Shown: piece by piece, positions 6,653 to 14,742 of the stretch
Layout of the letters: each line of letters opens with the position of its first letter
Position numbering within the stretch: position 1 is the first letter of the stretch
Source: an uncultured Lachnospiraceae bacterium
Lineage (GTDB): Bacteria; Bacillota; Clostridia; Lachnospirales; Lachnospiraceae
Assembly: GCA_910587105.1 (NCBI GenBank)
Contig: CAJUMB010000043.1
Location: 1-30,296 of the forward strand
Direction of reading: 5' to 3'
DNA length: 30,296 nucleotides
Program-made: the position numbers and the translations under genes
The notes under the pieces: generated by a model
What the model saw: only the letters and a program-made list of their open reading frames with translations
What the model was told of the DNA's origin: nothing
The model's database searches: none

Positions 6653-7678
6653 ATGGGCATTACAATCAAAGAGATTGCTGCCAAAGCCGGGGTGCATCGG
6701 TCTACAGTAGACAAAGTCCTGCACAATCGGCCGGGAGTCAGCGATGGGGTGAGGGAGAAAATACAGAAAATCATTGATGAAAGCAATTACCAGATTAATC
6801 CCATAGGGAAGGCATTGAAAATGCAGGAGCGCAGGCTGAGAATCAAAGTGATTCTGCTGGAAGTGGACGCGCGGCCTTATCTGCAGAAGGGGATGGAAGA
6901 TGCGCTGAAAGATTTCGGGTCTTTTCAGGTGGACGCAGAGTATTGTACCATCTCTTATCCAGATGTGTCAGGCCAGGAAGAGCTGCTGGGAAGATGCATA
7001 GAAGAAAAAGCAGACGGGATTATCTTAAGTCCCATCAATTCACTGGAAATTGCAGGCAGAATTAATGAGTGTGCGGGACATGACATACCGGTTATCACGG
7101 TCAACACAGATATTAAGGGAAGTCAGCGGCTTTGTTATATCGGCCAGGAAGCGTTTAAGGCCGGCCGGGTGGCCGGGCGGCTGATGGGTGAATTTCTAAA
7201 CGGCAGAGGAAAAGCGGCGGTTTTTACCAGTGACGGCGATGACTATCAGTCTTTTCCTTTTGGGACAAGGGAGAGCGGATTTCGTCAGCTTATGGAAGAA
7301 GAATATCCCCAAGTGGAAATCCTGCCAAGTATTTATACCCAGGAAAGTGAACAGACCATTCAAAAAGAAATGTACAGTCTGTGCGAAAGAGAGCCGGAAC
7401 TGGCTGGAATTTTCATCACCTGCGGCGGAGTAAAAGCCGTGGGCAGTGTTTTGGAAGAATACAAGCAAAGACATGTCCGTCTGGTGTGTTATGAAGATTA
7501 TCCGGAAATTTTGAGATTGATGGAGAAAGGGATTGTGACGGCCACGCTGGACAGTGAGATTGTATCCCAGGGAAGACAGGCAATGGAAATTCTCATGAAT
7601 TATCTGATTTATGACAAAAAGCCCCCGAGAAAGCATTTATATTCCAAAATCAATATTCTGCTGAGGGAAAGTTTGTAA
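6653..7678 (+). CDS. LacI-family transcriptional regulator
   Basis: A 341-residue DNA-binding regulator. The N-terminal helix-turn-helix is ITIKEIAAKAGVHRSTVDKV with the hinge helix around INPIGKALK; TVDK replaces the usual TVSR. The rest is a periplasmic-binding-protein-like sensor (residues about 65-325) resembling ribose-type binding proteins, which suits a regulator in a locus with CUT2 importers. ATG 6653 is chosen because AAGGAAGGG lies about 10 bases upstream and the next residues start the HTH; the frame upstream to 6617 is unlikely. It is followed 41 bases later by the URO-D-like gene and is probably co-transcribed with it. The promoter carries an element shared with importer B, so it may answer to the same activator and then repress other promoters of the locus. 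Confidence 0.85.
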   Translation: MGITIKEIAAKAGVHRSTVDKVLHNRPGVSDGVREKIQKIIDESNYQINPIGKALKMQERRLRIKVILLEVDARPYLQKGMEDALKDFGSFQVDAEYCTISYPDVSGQEELLGRCIEEKADGIILSPINSLEIAGRINECAGHDIPVITVNTDIKGSQRLCYIGQEAFKAGRVAGRLMGEFLNGRGKAAVFTSDGDDYQSFPFGTRESGFRQLMEEEYPQVEILPSIYTQESEQTIQKEMYSLCEREPELAGIFITCGGVKAVGSVLEEYKQRHVRLVCYEDYPEILRLMEKGIVTATLDSEIVSQGRQAMEILMNYLIYDKKPPRKHLYSKINILLRESL

Positions 7679-7719
7679 AAGTTTTAGATACAAGAAATAA
7701 AAGAACAGGAGGCAGTGCA

Positions 7720-9024
7720 ATGATTACATCAACAGAACGGGAGATTATCCGAGAATTAGCAAAACAGGTAAGGGACGCTTCACAGAGACCGGAAATGAAA
7801 CAAAGAGAGGAACTGTGGTATAACCATAATGATCTGAAAACCACAGATCCCGTAGTCGCCGTATTTCCAGAAATGTCCTGGAGAGAGATTATCACACCGG
7901 AATCTTTAAAGTGTGAGTGTGAAGAAGCCAGGGAGATGGAGTGGCTCCTGCGGGCCAGATTGTTCCGGGCAAATGTTATTGACGACGATGTGCCGGTGAC
8001 CAATATCTGGGAAGTAAGAAAAATCATTACAGATACAGGCTGGGACAAATTAAATCCCAACCACACAAATTCTGCATTTGCCAATGTAAGCTTCCGTGAC
8101 AATTGTCTGGGGGATGTGCCGCTGGCGTGGAAGAAAGACTTTATGTTTGACGATGGGGCAAAGCACTTTGAGCCGATCCTGGAAGAACCCAGCCAGCTGT
8201 CCAGACTGGGTACGCCGGAAGTTATTTATCATGAGAAAGAGACCATGGAAAAACTGAAACTGCATCAGGACATTCTGGGAGATATTCTGGATGTGCGGCT
8301 GGTGGGGCTGAAATATCTCTATATTGCCATGATGGAAACTTATTCTGACTTCCGCGGTCTGGAACAGGTCATGTATGATATTTATGAAGAACCAGAGATG
8401 CTTCACGAGGCCATGCAGATTATGGAAGACGGCTACAATGGCCTGCTGGATCAGTATCTGGAGCAGGGGCTTTTGACCTGTAACGGCAATCAGGCATACA
8501 GCGGCTCTGGCGGACAGAGCTTTACCCATGAACTGCCAAATGACGACAGGGTGTGCACAGACCTGAAGGATTTCTTCGGATTCACAGAGTCGCAGGAATT
8601 CACCATGGTAGGGCCGGAACAGCACTGGGAATTCGTGATGCAGCATGAAAAGAAAGTGGCAGACCGGTTCGGACTCACCGCCTACGGATGCTGTGAGCCT
8701 GCGGATAATAAACTGCCGTACATCTTCAAGATTGAGCCTATCAGACGCATCTCCGTATCCCCCTGGGCAGATGTGGAGAAATGTTCTGCTGGCATTGGCA
8801 GAAAGGCAGTGTATTCCTGGAAGCCCAATCCTTCCTATTATCTGAACAATTATCTTCCGGATAATACAGAATTCATGGAAGGGTATGTGAAACATATGCT
8901 GAATAATACGAAAGAAAACTGCGCGGAGATTATCCTGAAAGATACCCATACCTGTCAGAACGATCCCGGCCGGTTTGGCTCCTGGGTGAAAGATGTGCGC
9001 AGGTGGATTCGGGAAACACGTTAG
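7720..9024 (+). CDS. URO-D-fold protein, methyltransferase-like, long form
   Basis: A 434-residue protein that I place in the uroporphyrinogen decarboxylase superfamily, which includes the corrinoid and cobalamin methyltransferases (MtaA type). The assignment rests on overall pattern (YIAMMETYSDFRGLEQVMYD, MLHEAMQIMEDGYNGLLDQYL, FGLTAYGCCEP, RRISVSPWADVEK, LKDTHTC) and is moderate. The usual HSCG zinc motif is replaced by YGCCEP at the comparable place. Length exceeds the roughly 340-370 residues of the common forms. AGGAGG lies a few bases before ATG 7720. It shares an operon with the LacI regulator, so its expression probably follows the locus substrate. A heme role is unlikely, as no other heme gene is near. 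Demethylation of a methylated cyclitol is one possibility; no corrinoid protein gene is visible. Confidence 0.65.
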   Translation: MITSTEREIIRELAKQVRDASQRPEMKQREELWYNHNDLKTTDPVVAVFPEMSWREIITPESLKCECEEAREMEWLLRARLFRANVIDDDVPVTNIWEVRKIITDTGWDKLNPNHTNSAFANVSFRDNCLGDVPLAWKKDFMFDDGAKHFEPILEEPSQLSRLGTPEVIYHEKETMEKLKLHQDILGDILDVRLVGLKYLYIAMMETYSDFRGLEQVMYDIYEEPEMLHEAMQIMEDGYNGLLDQYLEQGLLTCNGNQAYSGSGGQSFTHELPNDDRVCTDLKDFFGFTESQEFTMVGPEQHWEFVMQHEKKVADRFGLTAYGCCEPADNKLPYIFKIEPIRRISVSPWADVEKCSAGIGRKAVYSWKPNPSYYLNNYLPDNTEFMEGYVKHMLNNTKENCAEIILKDTHTCQNDPGRFGSWVKDVRRWIRETR

Positions 9025-9039
9025 AGGAGGGCTGGAGCT

Positions 9040-9912
9040 CTAGGGGCTTTTTTCCTGTCTTACCATTTTTCGGAACTGGCTGGGAGAATATCCGGTCTTT
9101 TTGGTGAAAACGTTGGTGAAACTTCCACCGCTTTCGTATCCCACTTCCCGGGCGATACTGGTTATGGAACGGCTGGAGCCAGACAGCAGAACTTTTGCCT
9201 GATTCATCCTGACGTTAATAATGTATTCAAAAAGAGACATCCCCGTTTCCCGCTTGAACATATGAGAAAAGTAGTATTGATTCAAATTTACCAGGTCTGC
9301 CAGTTGTTGTAGTGAAAATTTTTCTCTAATATGATTATATATATAGTTTTGAACAGTATCAACCGGGGTGTTTTTCGCTGTTTCTGTTAAATACTTATGA
9401 TTGAAGATGAGATGGATTGCTTTATATACCCGCATGGATGTGTCGATGATGCTTTCGTACTTATCTTCACTGTAAAAAGATACGGTGCTGACCAGAAAAT
9501 TTCGAATCAGCAGGTTTATATCAGCTTTAATCAGCGGCGGTTCTGATTCAAGGTAGTATCGGCACAATTCATGGGCGTCGGAACCGCTGAAATGCATGTA
9601 ATAGAATTCCAGGCCATTGTGTGCGCAGTAATAGTGTGGCTCTCCGCAGTCCAGCAGAATTACATCGCCGGATACGGCAAGAAAAGAATGCCCCCGGTAT
9701 CTGACAGACAGGGCTCCTTGCTGAATATAGATCAGAAGGCAATAGGGGTAGTTCTGCCTGTTAAAACAATATTCTTTGGTACAGTAGAAGTGGCCGCACC
9801 AGGGGATATAATAGAATAATTCACATTCCCGCTCGGTGAGCGGCGCTGCAAAGAAAAAGTTTTCAGATTCAGGCAGTACTCCCGGGTCAAATTTGTGAGG
9901 TGGGATTTGCAT
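9040..9912 (-). CDS. AraC-family transcriptional regulator (paralogue 2 of 3)
   Basis: A 290-residue regulator with the same two-part layout as the genes at 5473 and 9887: cupin-like sensor (WCGHFYCTKEYC, GDVILLDCGEPHYYCAH) and C-terminal double HTH (FSLQQLADLVNLNQYYFSHM and SITSIAREVGYESGGSFTNV). The N-terminus GVLPESENFFFAAP almost repeats GVLPQSQNFFFAAP of its upstream neighbour, showing a duplication. ATG 9912 has AAGGAGG 10 bases upstream and lies inside the end of the 9887-10777 gene, a 26-base overlap, so translation is probably coupled. It is convergent with the URO-D-like gene, whose stop is only 15 bases away. Target promoters are not known. Confidence 0.85.
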   Translation of the reverse strand: MQIPPHKFDPGVLPESENFFFAAPLTERECELFYYIPWCGHFYCTKEYCFNRQNYPYCLLIYIQQGALSVRYRGHSFLAVSGDVILLDCGEPHYYCAHNGLEFYYMHFSGSDAHELCRYYLESEPPLIKADINLLIRNFLVSTVSFYSEDKYESIIDTSMRVYKAIHLIFNHKYLTETAKNTPVDTVQNYIYNHIREKFSLQQLADLVNLNQYYFSHMFKRETGMSLFEYIINVRMNQAKVLLSGSSRSITSIAREVGYESGGSFTNVFTKKTGYSPSQFRKMVRQEKSP

Positions 9913-10777
9913 AATGAAGTCCTCCTTTTAATTTACGAAACCATTTTGGAGAACAGCCGATTCGATTGGTAAACACATTGGCAAAACTGGAGGCGCTGGC
10001 ATATCCTGTTTCCACTGCAATTTCTTCAATGGTTTTGTCAGTGCTGATTAACATAATTTTTGCCTGGTTCATCCTCACGTTGAGAATGTATTCGGTGGGC
10101 GGCAGTCCCGTTTCTTTCTTAAACAAATGAGAAAAATAGGAGACACTGAAATGCATCATCTGCGCAAGTTTTTCAATGGAAAGCTTTTCAGAAATATGTG
10201 CATGAATAAAGGATAAAATTTTCTCAATGTCATTGTTTTCATCAGCAATGCCGATATCATCATGGGAAAAGAGCAGATGGAAGCATTTATACACCCGCAT
10301 GGAAGTATCCATGATATTTTCGTGCTGTTTTATTTCGTAAAAATTGATGGTATTGAATAGGAAATTTTTGATTAACTGGTTTCTCTGTGACTGCAGCAGA
10401 GGCCCTTCTTTTGAGAGATAATGCTGGGTCAGATCATGGGCATTGGAACCGTCGAAACAAATATACAGAAACTCCAATCCGTTGTAGGCAGAATAATAGT
10501 GTGGCTCTGTACAATCTAGAACAACCACATCACCAGCCTGGGCATCGAACACATAATCCCGGTATTCGATGTGGAATTTGCCGCTTTGTACATAGATCAT
10601 GAGACAAAATGGATAGTATTTTCGTTTTTGGCAATATTGCTCTGTGCAGAAAAAGCGGCCGCACCATGAGATGTAGTAAAACAGTTTTCGCTGGCGGCTT
10701 GAAGCAGGTGCCGCAAAGAAAAAATTTTGTGACTGGGGCAGAACCCCCTTTTCTAATCCCTGGGGTGATATTTTCAT
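9887..10777 (-). CDS. AraC-family transcriptional regulator (paralogue 3 of 3)
   Basis: A 296-residue AraC-type regulator: cupin sensor (WCGRFFCTEQYC, GDVVVLDCTEPHYYSAY) and C-terminal HTH pair (LSIEKLAQMMHFSVSYFSHL, TIEEIAVETGYASASSFANV). It is first of a two-gene unit with the overlapping paralogue. ATG 10777 is preceded by GGAGGG. A terminator at 10811-10843 separates it from importer A, so it needs either read-through or its own promoter in the 33 bases between. TTATAT just upstream and TTGCTT 16 bases before it are a weak candidate. GACAGATTAT upstream of the start is also found in the shared element before importer B. It may control importer A next to it. Confidence 0.85.
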   Translation of the reverse strand: MKISPQGLEKGVLPQSQNFFFAAPASSRQRKLFYYISWCGRFFCTEQYCQKRKYYPFCLMIYVQSGKFHIEYRDYVFDAQAGDVVVLDCTEPHYYSAYNGLEFLYICFDGSNAHDLTQHYLSKEGPLLQSQRNQLIKNFLFNTINFYEIKQHENIMDTSMRVYKCFHLLFSHDDIGIADENNDIEKILSFIHAHISEKLSIEKLAQMMHFSVSYFSHLFKKETGLPPTEYILNVRMNQAKIMLISTDKTIEEIAVETGYASASSFANVFTNRIGCSPKWFRKLKGGLHYANPTSQI

Positions 10778-10810
10778 AGTAGTCCCTCCATATAATCTGT
10801 CAGATCTTAG

Positions 10811-10843
10811 AAAGCAAAAGAGGGTGCCTGCTCTGCACCCTCT
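10811..10843 (-). terminator. Rho-independent terminator after importer A
   Basis: AGAGGGTGC (10819-10827) pairs perfectly with 10835-10843 around a 7-base loop. Read on the minus strand the stem is followed by TTTTGCTTT. It lies 22 bases beyond the stop of the lipoprotein gene and separates importer A from the two AraC genes. Confidence 0.88.
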
Positions 10844-10865
10844 CGGTCTGGCTTGTCTGATTACA

Positions 10866-11858
10866 TTATTGCTCTAATGTATCTACATTATCCGGGGTAA
10901 TTACCTGTACTTCTGTATAAACGTTATCTTCCACAGTCTCCCCTTTGGCCAGGGAGAGCGCTGTATCGAATGCCAGGGCAGCCCATTCTTTTGTGGGGTA
11001 TCTTAATGTGGCACAAAGCTTTCCGTCTTTGATCGCTTTCACATCGTCTGCTTCACAGTCAAAATCATATACGTCTATTTGGCCTGACAGATTCATGTCT
11101 TCGATCGCCTGGATGGCGCCCATGCCCATGGTACTGCTGACGGCCCAGACAATAGAAATATCAGGATTTGCGGTTAAAATATTCTGCATTACATTGTAGG
11201 CTTCGTTCTTATCCCAATCGGCTGGCTGTGAGGCAGCCACTTCAAAATCATCTGTCAGAGCCGACTGGAATCCTTCTACACGTTCTGTGGAAGCCACAAC
11301 TCCAGACATACCTTCAATGATGGCCACCTTACCCGGCTTTGAGTTTTCCACACAATATTCGCCGACTTTTTTGGATGCTTCTACAGAATTTAATCCCACA
11401 TAGGAATCAATGCGGCCTCCCAAGGTTTCCAGGTCATCCATATCTACAGTATCATTATACAATACCACCGGAATATCCGCATCGTTGGCTTTTTTGATTG
11501 AAGAGTTAAGAGCCGCATTATCAGATGCATCCAGCACTATGGCATCCACACCTTTAATGATGCTGTCCTCCACCAGCTGTACTTCTCCTTCAATATCGGC
11601 CTGCCCTCCGGCTGGGGCCAAAAATGTAAGATTTACCCCCAGTTCCTCAGCTCTTGCTTCAGCCCCTTCCTGTGTGTCGGTAAAAAATTGGTTTTCCAGC
11701 GACTTTACAATGAAAGCAATTGTGATATTGTCCTCCTTTTTCCCCGCCTCTGATTCCGCTGCAGTTTCATTTGCGTTTGATTTTTCCCCATTTTTGGAAC
11801 ACCCGCACATTGTGGCTGCCAATACAGCTGCAAGCAGCATAGCCATTACCTTTTTCAT
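10866..11858 (-). CDS. Sugar ABC transporter substrate-binding lipoprotein (importer A)
   Basis: A 330-residue extracellular binding protein of the ribose/inositol type (Peripla_BP_4). The signal peptide is a lipoprotein type with the lipidated residue probably Cys20 (TMCGC), followed by a Ser/Ala/Glu-rich linker of about 25 residues. The mature part begins NITIAFIVKSLENQFF and ends ITPDNVDTLEQ, with the hinge motifs typical of the family (ILTANPDISIVWAVSS). AAAGGAG precedes ATG 11858. It is the last gene of the operon ATPase-permease-binding protein, an uncommon order since binding proteins are often first. The ligand cannot be read from the sequence; a pentose, hexose or cyclitol is expected from the family. 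Confidence 0.88.
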   Translation of the reverse strand: MKKVMAMLLAAVLAATMCGCSKNGEKSNANETAAESEAGKKEDNITIAFIVKSLENQFFTDTQEGAEARAEELGVNLTFLAPAGGQADIEGEVQLVEDSIIKGVDAIVLDASDNAALNSSIKKANDADIPVVLYNDTVDMDDLETLGGRIDSYVGLNSVEASKKVGEYCVENSKPGKVAIIEGMSGVVASTERVEGFQSALTDDFEVAASQPADWDKNEAYNVMQNILTANPDISIVWAVSSTMGMGAIQAIEDMNLSGQIDVYDFDCEADDVKAIKDGKLCATLRYPTKEWAALAFDTALSLAKGETVEDNVYTEVQVITPDNVDTLEQ

Positions 11859-11891
11859 CTGTTTTCTCCTTTCACTTTATAAATTTTTTGG

Positions 11892-12848
11892 TTATATTGA
11901 TTTATTTGAAACGCTGTTTTTCAATGTATCTGCCAGAACTGCTGCGATTACGATCAGTCCGGTGACTACCTGCTGCAGATAGGACGATACATTTAACAGG
12001 TTCAAACCATTTTTTATCACGCCGATAATCATAGCGCCCATGAGAGTTCCCCATACACTTCCCACACCACCGGTAAGACTGATTCCACCGATTACGCTGG
12101 AAGCCACAGCATCCAATTCATATCCCTCTCCGGCGGTTGGCACGGCAGAATTCAGCTTGGCGGTCATTACAATAGAAGCGATGGCGGCTGTTACTCCGCA
12201 GAGCACATAGGCCAGAATTTTATAAACATTTACGCTGACCCCGGACAAGCGGGCTGCTTCTTCGTTTCCCCCAATGGAATAAATAAAACGGCCGAATCGG
12301 CGGTATCGCAGGAGAAAGAATATTAATATGTAAAGAGCGATCATCAAAATAATCTGGATGGGTACGGTGGTGCCTGGAATGTTGGCCACGCCGAAGCTTC
12401 TGAAAAATGGTTTAAAGCCGCTGACAGTCCGTCCCTGTGCCAGTGTCAGATCCAGACCCCGTGTCACCTGCATCATGCCCAGAGTGGCAATCATTGGCTG
12501 AAGCTTGAATTTCGCAATTAATATTCCATTGATCAGTCCGATAACCGCTCCAATCAAAAGTCCTGTTAGTATGGAAATACCGGAGCTTATATCTTTATCA
12601 ACCATCAGTTTAGCCATCACCATGCCGGATAGGGCAATGATAGATCCCACTGACAAATCAATGCCGCCTGTGAGAATTACCACAGTCATACCGATGGCTA
12701 CAATGGCGTTGACCGTAACCTGCTGCATAATGTTGATCAGGTTTGCGGATTTTAAAAATGCTGGCGACAGGATTGATAATACAATCAATAACAGCACAAG
12801 TACAGCAAAAGATGCTATATTATTCAGATTGATTCTGGGTTTTTTCAT
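11892..12848 (-). CDS. Sugar ABC transporter permease, CUT2 type (importer A)
   Basis: A 318-residue membrane protein of the RbsC type with about 8-10 hydrophobic segments. The family motifs are visible: MTVVILTGGIDLSVGSI near residue 60, FGRFIYSIGGNEEAARLSG in the cytoplasmic loop that docks the ATPase, and GGISLTGGVGSVWGTLMGA near the C-terminus. The ATG at 12848 has AAGGAG 8 bases upstream. The in-frame ATG at 12869 lacks a site. The start lies inside the end of the ATPase gene (29-base overlap), so translation is probably coupled. Only one permease gene is present, so the channel is presumably a homodimer. Confidence 0.88.
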   Translation of the reverse strand: MKKPRINLNNIASFAVLVLLLIVLSILSPAFLKSANLINIMQQVTVNAIVAIGMTVVILTGGIDLSVGSIIALSGMVMAKLMVDKDISSGISILTGLLIGAVIGLINGILIAKFKLQPMIATLGMMQVTRGLDLTLAQGRTVSGFKPFFRSFGVANIPGTTVPIQIILMIALYILIFFLLRYRRFGRFIYSIGGNEEAARLSGVSVNVYKILAYVLCGVTAAIASIVMTAKLNSAVPTAGEGYELDAVASSVIGGISLTGGVGSVWGTLMGAMIIGVIKNGLNLLNVSSYLQQVVTGLIVIAAVLADTLKNSVSNKSI

Positions 12849-14376
12849 TGTCTGTGTCTCCTTCTTCATTCACTGAGCCGGTGGCATATTTCATAATATC
12901 TTCTTCAGTAATTTTTTTGATCTCACCAGGTTCAATACATCCTGTAATTTCTCCCTCATGCATCACATACATCCGGTCGCTGATGCCCATACATTCTGTC
13001 AGTTCCGAGGAAACCATGATCACAGCTTTATCCTCCAGCTTTAGTTCATTCATCAGTTTGTAAATTTCAATTTTAGATCCCACGTCAATTCCCCGGGTGG
13101 GCTCATCAAATATAATTACAGAGGATTCTGAATTCAGCCATTTTGCAATGACGACTTTCTGTTGATTTCCACCGCTCAAATTTTTGACTTTTTGTTTTAA
13201 AGACGGTGTTTTTACATTGACGGTTTCGATTAGTTTCTGACTGTTTTCAGCCTCTTTTCTCTGGCTGATTCCCAGGCGGTTCATGATTTTTGAAAGGTTG
13301 GTGATAGAGATGTTATCATTCAGGTCAAATTCCAGAATCAGCCCCTGGTGCTTTCTGTCCTCTGTTAAAAGTGCAATTCCGCAGGATTTGCCTTGCCTGC
13401 AGTTCTTGATTTGCTTTGGAGCTCCATCAATATAAATTTCGCCTTCATCGATAGGGTCGGCTCCGAAAACTGAACGCATCAGTTCAGTTCTTCCAGCGCC
13501 CATCAAGCCATAGAATCCAGTAATCTCTCCGGCTCGGGCATAGAAGGAAATGTTTTTCAGAATGTTTCCCCGGGAGATGTTACGGGCTTCCAGCCGTATT
13601 CTGCCGGGTACTTTTTCAATCCGGGGATAGTAATCTTTCAGTTCCCGGCCCACCATCAATGCGATAATTTCGCCTATGGAAGTTTCACTTTTATTTTTTG
13701 TGGCAATATATTTTCCGTCTCGGAAAATGGTGATGCGGTCACTGATTTTCATAATTTCTTCCATTCGGTGGGAAATATATACAATTGCAACGCCCTTTTC
13801 TTTGAGTTTACGGATAATTGCAAATAGATGTTCCACTTCTTTTTCCGTCAGGGCGGAAGTAGGTTCATCCATAATAATGATGTCGGATTCAAAAGAAAGA
13901 GCTTTCGCTATTTCCACCATCTGCATCTGGCCTACACTCAGCGAACTTACCAGCGCCTTTTCGGAAATATCAGATCCTATGGAATCCAAAAGTTCTCGCG
14001 CTTTTTGCTGCATTTTTTTCCAGTCAATATTTCCCATTTTGGTCAGAGGCCGTTGTGCCATGAAAATATTCTCTGCCGTTGTGAGATTTTTTAAAAGATT
14101 CATCTCCTGGAAAATCATGCTGATTCCCCGCTTTTTCTGTTCCTGGATATGATTGCATGAAATGGCACTGCCTTTGTAATACACAGTCCCGGTATAGCTG
14201 GGGTTGATACCTGCCAGGATTTTCATAATCGTGGATTTCCCGGCTCCGTTTTCTCCTAATAATACGTGTACCTCGCCCCGGTTCAGGTCAAACCTTGCAT
14301 GGTCCAGTGCCAGCACACCGGGAAAACGGATAGAAATATCTTCCATTTTCAAAATACATTCCTGTGATTCTGCCAT
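12820..14376 (-). CDS. Sugar ABC transporter ATP-binding protein, CUT2 type (importer A)
   Basis: A 518-residue tandem ATPase of the RbsA/MglA type. The first half has a normal Walker A (GENGAGKST), signature SVGQMQMVEIAKAL and Walker B IIIMDEPTSAL. The second half has the degenerate P-loop GLMGAGRTEL usual for this family, signature LSGGNQQKVVIAKWL and FDEPTRGIDVGSK. It energises uptake by the adjacent permease at the cytoplasmic face. It is the first gene of its operon. ATG 14376 follows AAAGGAA. No strong promoter could be picked in the roughly 150 bases upstream; TATAAA occurs about 45 bases before the start codon but without a good -35, which would suit an activated promoter. Confidence 0.9.
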   Translation of the reverse strand: MAESQECILKMEDISIRFPGVLALDHARFDLNRGEVHVLLGENGAGKSTIMKILAGINPSYTGTVYYKGSAISCNHIQEQKKRGISMIFQEMNLLKNLTTAENIFMAQRPLTKMGNIDWKKMQQKARELLDSIGSDISEKALVSSLSVGQMQMVEIAKALSFESDIIIMDEPTSALTEKEVEHLFAIIRKLKEKGVAIVYISHRMEEIMKISDRITIFRDGKYIATKNKSETSIGEIIALMVGRELKDYYPRIEKVPGRIRLEARNISRGNILKNISFYARAGEITGFYGLMGAGRTELMRSVFGADPIDEGEIYIDGAPKQIKNCRQGKSCGIALLTEDRKHQGLILEFDLNDNISITNLSKIMNRLGISQRKEAENSQKLIETVNVKTPSLKQKVKNLSGGNQQKVVIAKWLNSESSVIIFDEPTRGIDVGSKIEIYKLMNELKLEDKAVIMVSSELTECMGISDRMYVMHEGEITGCIEPGEIKKITEEDIMKYATGSVNEEGDTDNEKTQNQSE

Positions 14377-14530
14377 GGTAGTTCCTTTCGTTTGGATATA
14401 GTCTTTGTCTTCAATGGCTATATGGTAGCATTTGTTTTTATAAAACTACATACATCCGTTTGCTCTATTTTTCACCGATATTGCTCTTTGGCGGGGGGTA
14501 TGGGGAATTGTGGGATTTGTGGTGATGAAA

Positions 14531-14567
14531 TAAAAAAACAGATCCGCTTGTTAAAACAGATCTGTTT
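14531..14567 (-). terminator. Rho-independent terminator downstream of the 14743 URO-D gene
   Basis: AAACAGATC (14536-14544) pairs with 14559-14567 around a 14-base loop. On the minus strand the stem is followed by a run of seven T. It is separated from the gene it would end (stop at 14743) by the repeat element at 14567-14736. Confidence 0.75.
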
Positions 14568-14736
14568 TCTAGAGCGTGTTTGAAAATTCATTCACGCCAC
14601 CCATACGCCCCACTTTGCGGCAGATTTGCCCCTTATTCGGTTGCTGTAGCCCGCTACAGCGCCCTCATGCGGAACAAATCTCCCACAAATTGTGACGCAC
14701 GGTTGACATAAAGCAATTTTCAAACACGCTCTAGAA
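14567..14736. mobile_element. Miniature inverted-repeat element, about 170 bp, non-coding
   Basis: The element has perfect 22-base terminal inverted repeats (14567-14588 and 14715-14736), both beginning TTCTAGAGCGTG and running into GTTTGAAAATT. The middle holds further pairing, including GCTGTAGC and GCTACAGC around CC (near 14642-14659). No frame of note lies inside. Another copy starts at 30243 (44 of 54 bases match the right arm, read inverted). Repetition, terminal inverted repeats and lack of coding capacity fit a MITE moved by a transposase elsewhere in the genome. It sits between the stop of the URO-D gene and that gene's terminator. Confidence 0.8.
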
Positions 14737-14742
14737 GTGATA

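Noticed and set aside
8050..8949. 299-codon minus-strand frame
   Set aside because: Antisense shadow of the URO-D-like gene; no ribosome site or domain.
7720..9024. True HemE (uroporphyrinogen decarboxylase) for heme synthesis
   Set aside because: Length, motif changes and absence of other heme genes argue against it, likewise for the protein at 14743.
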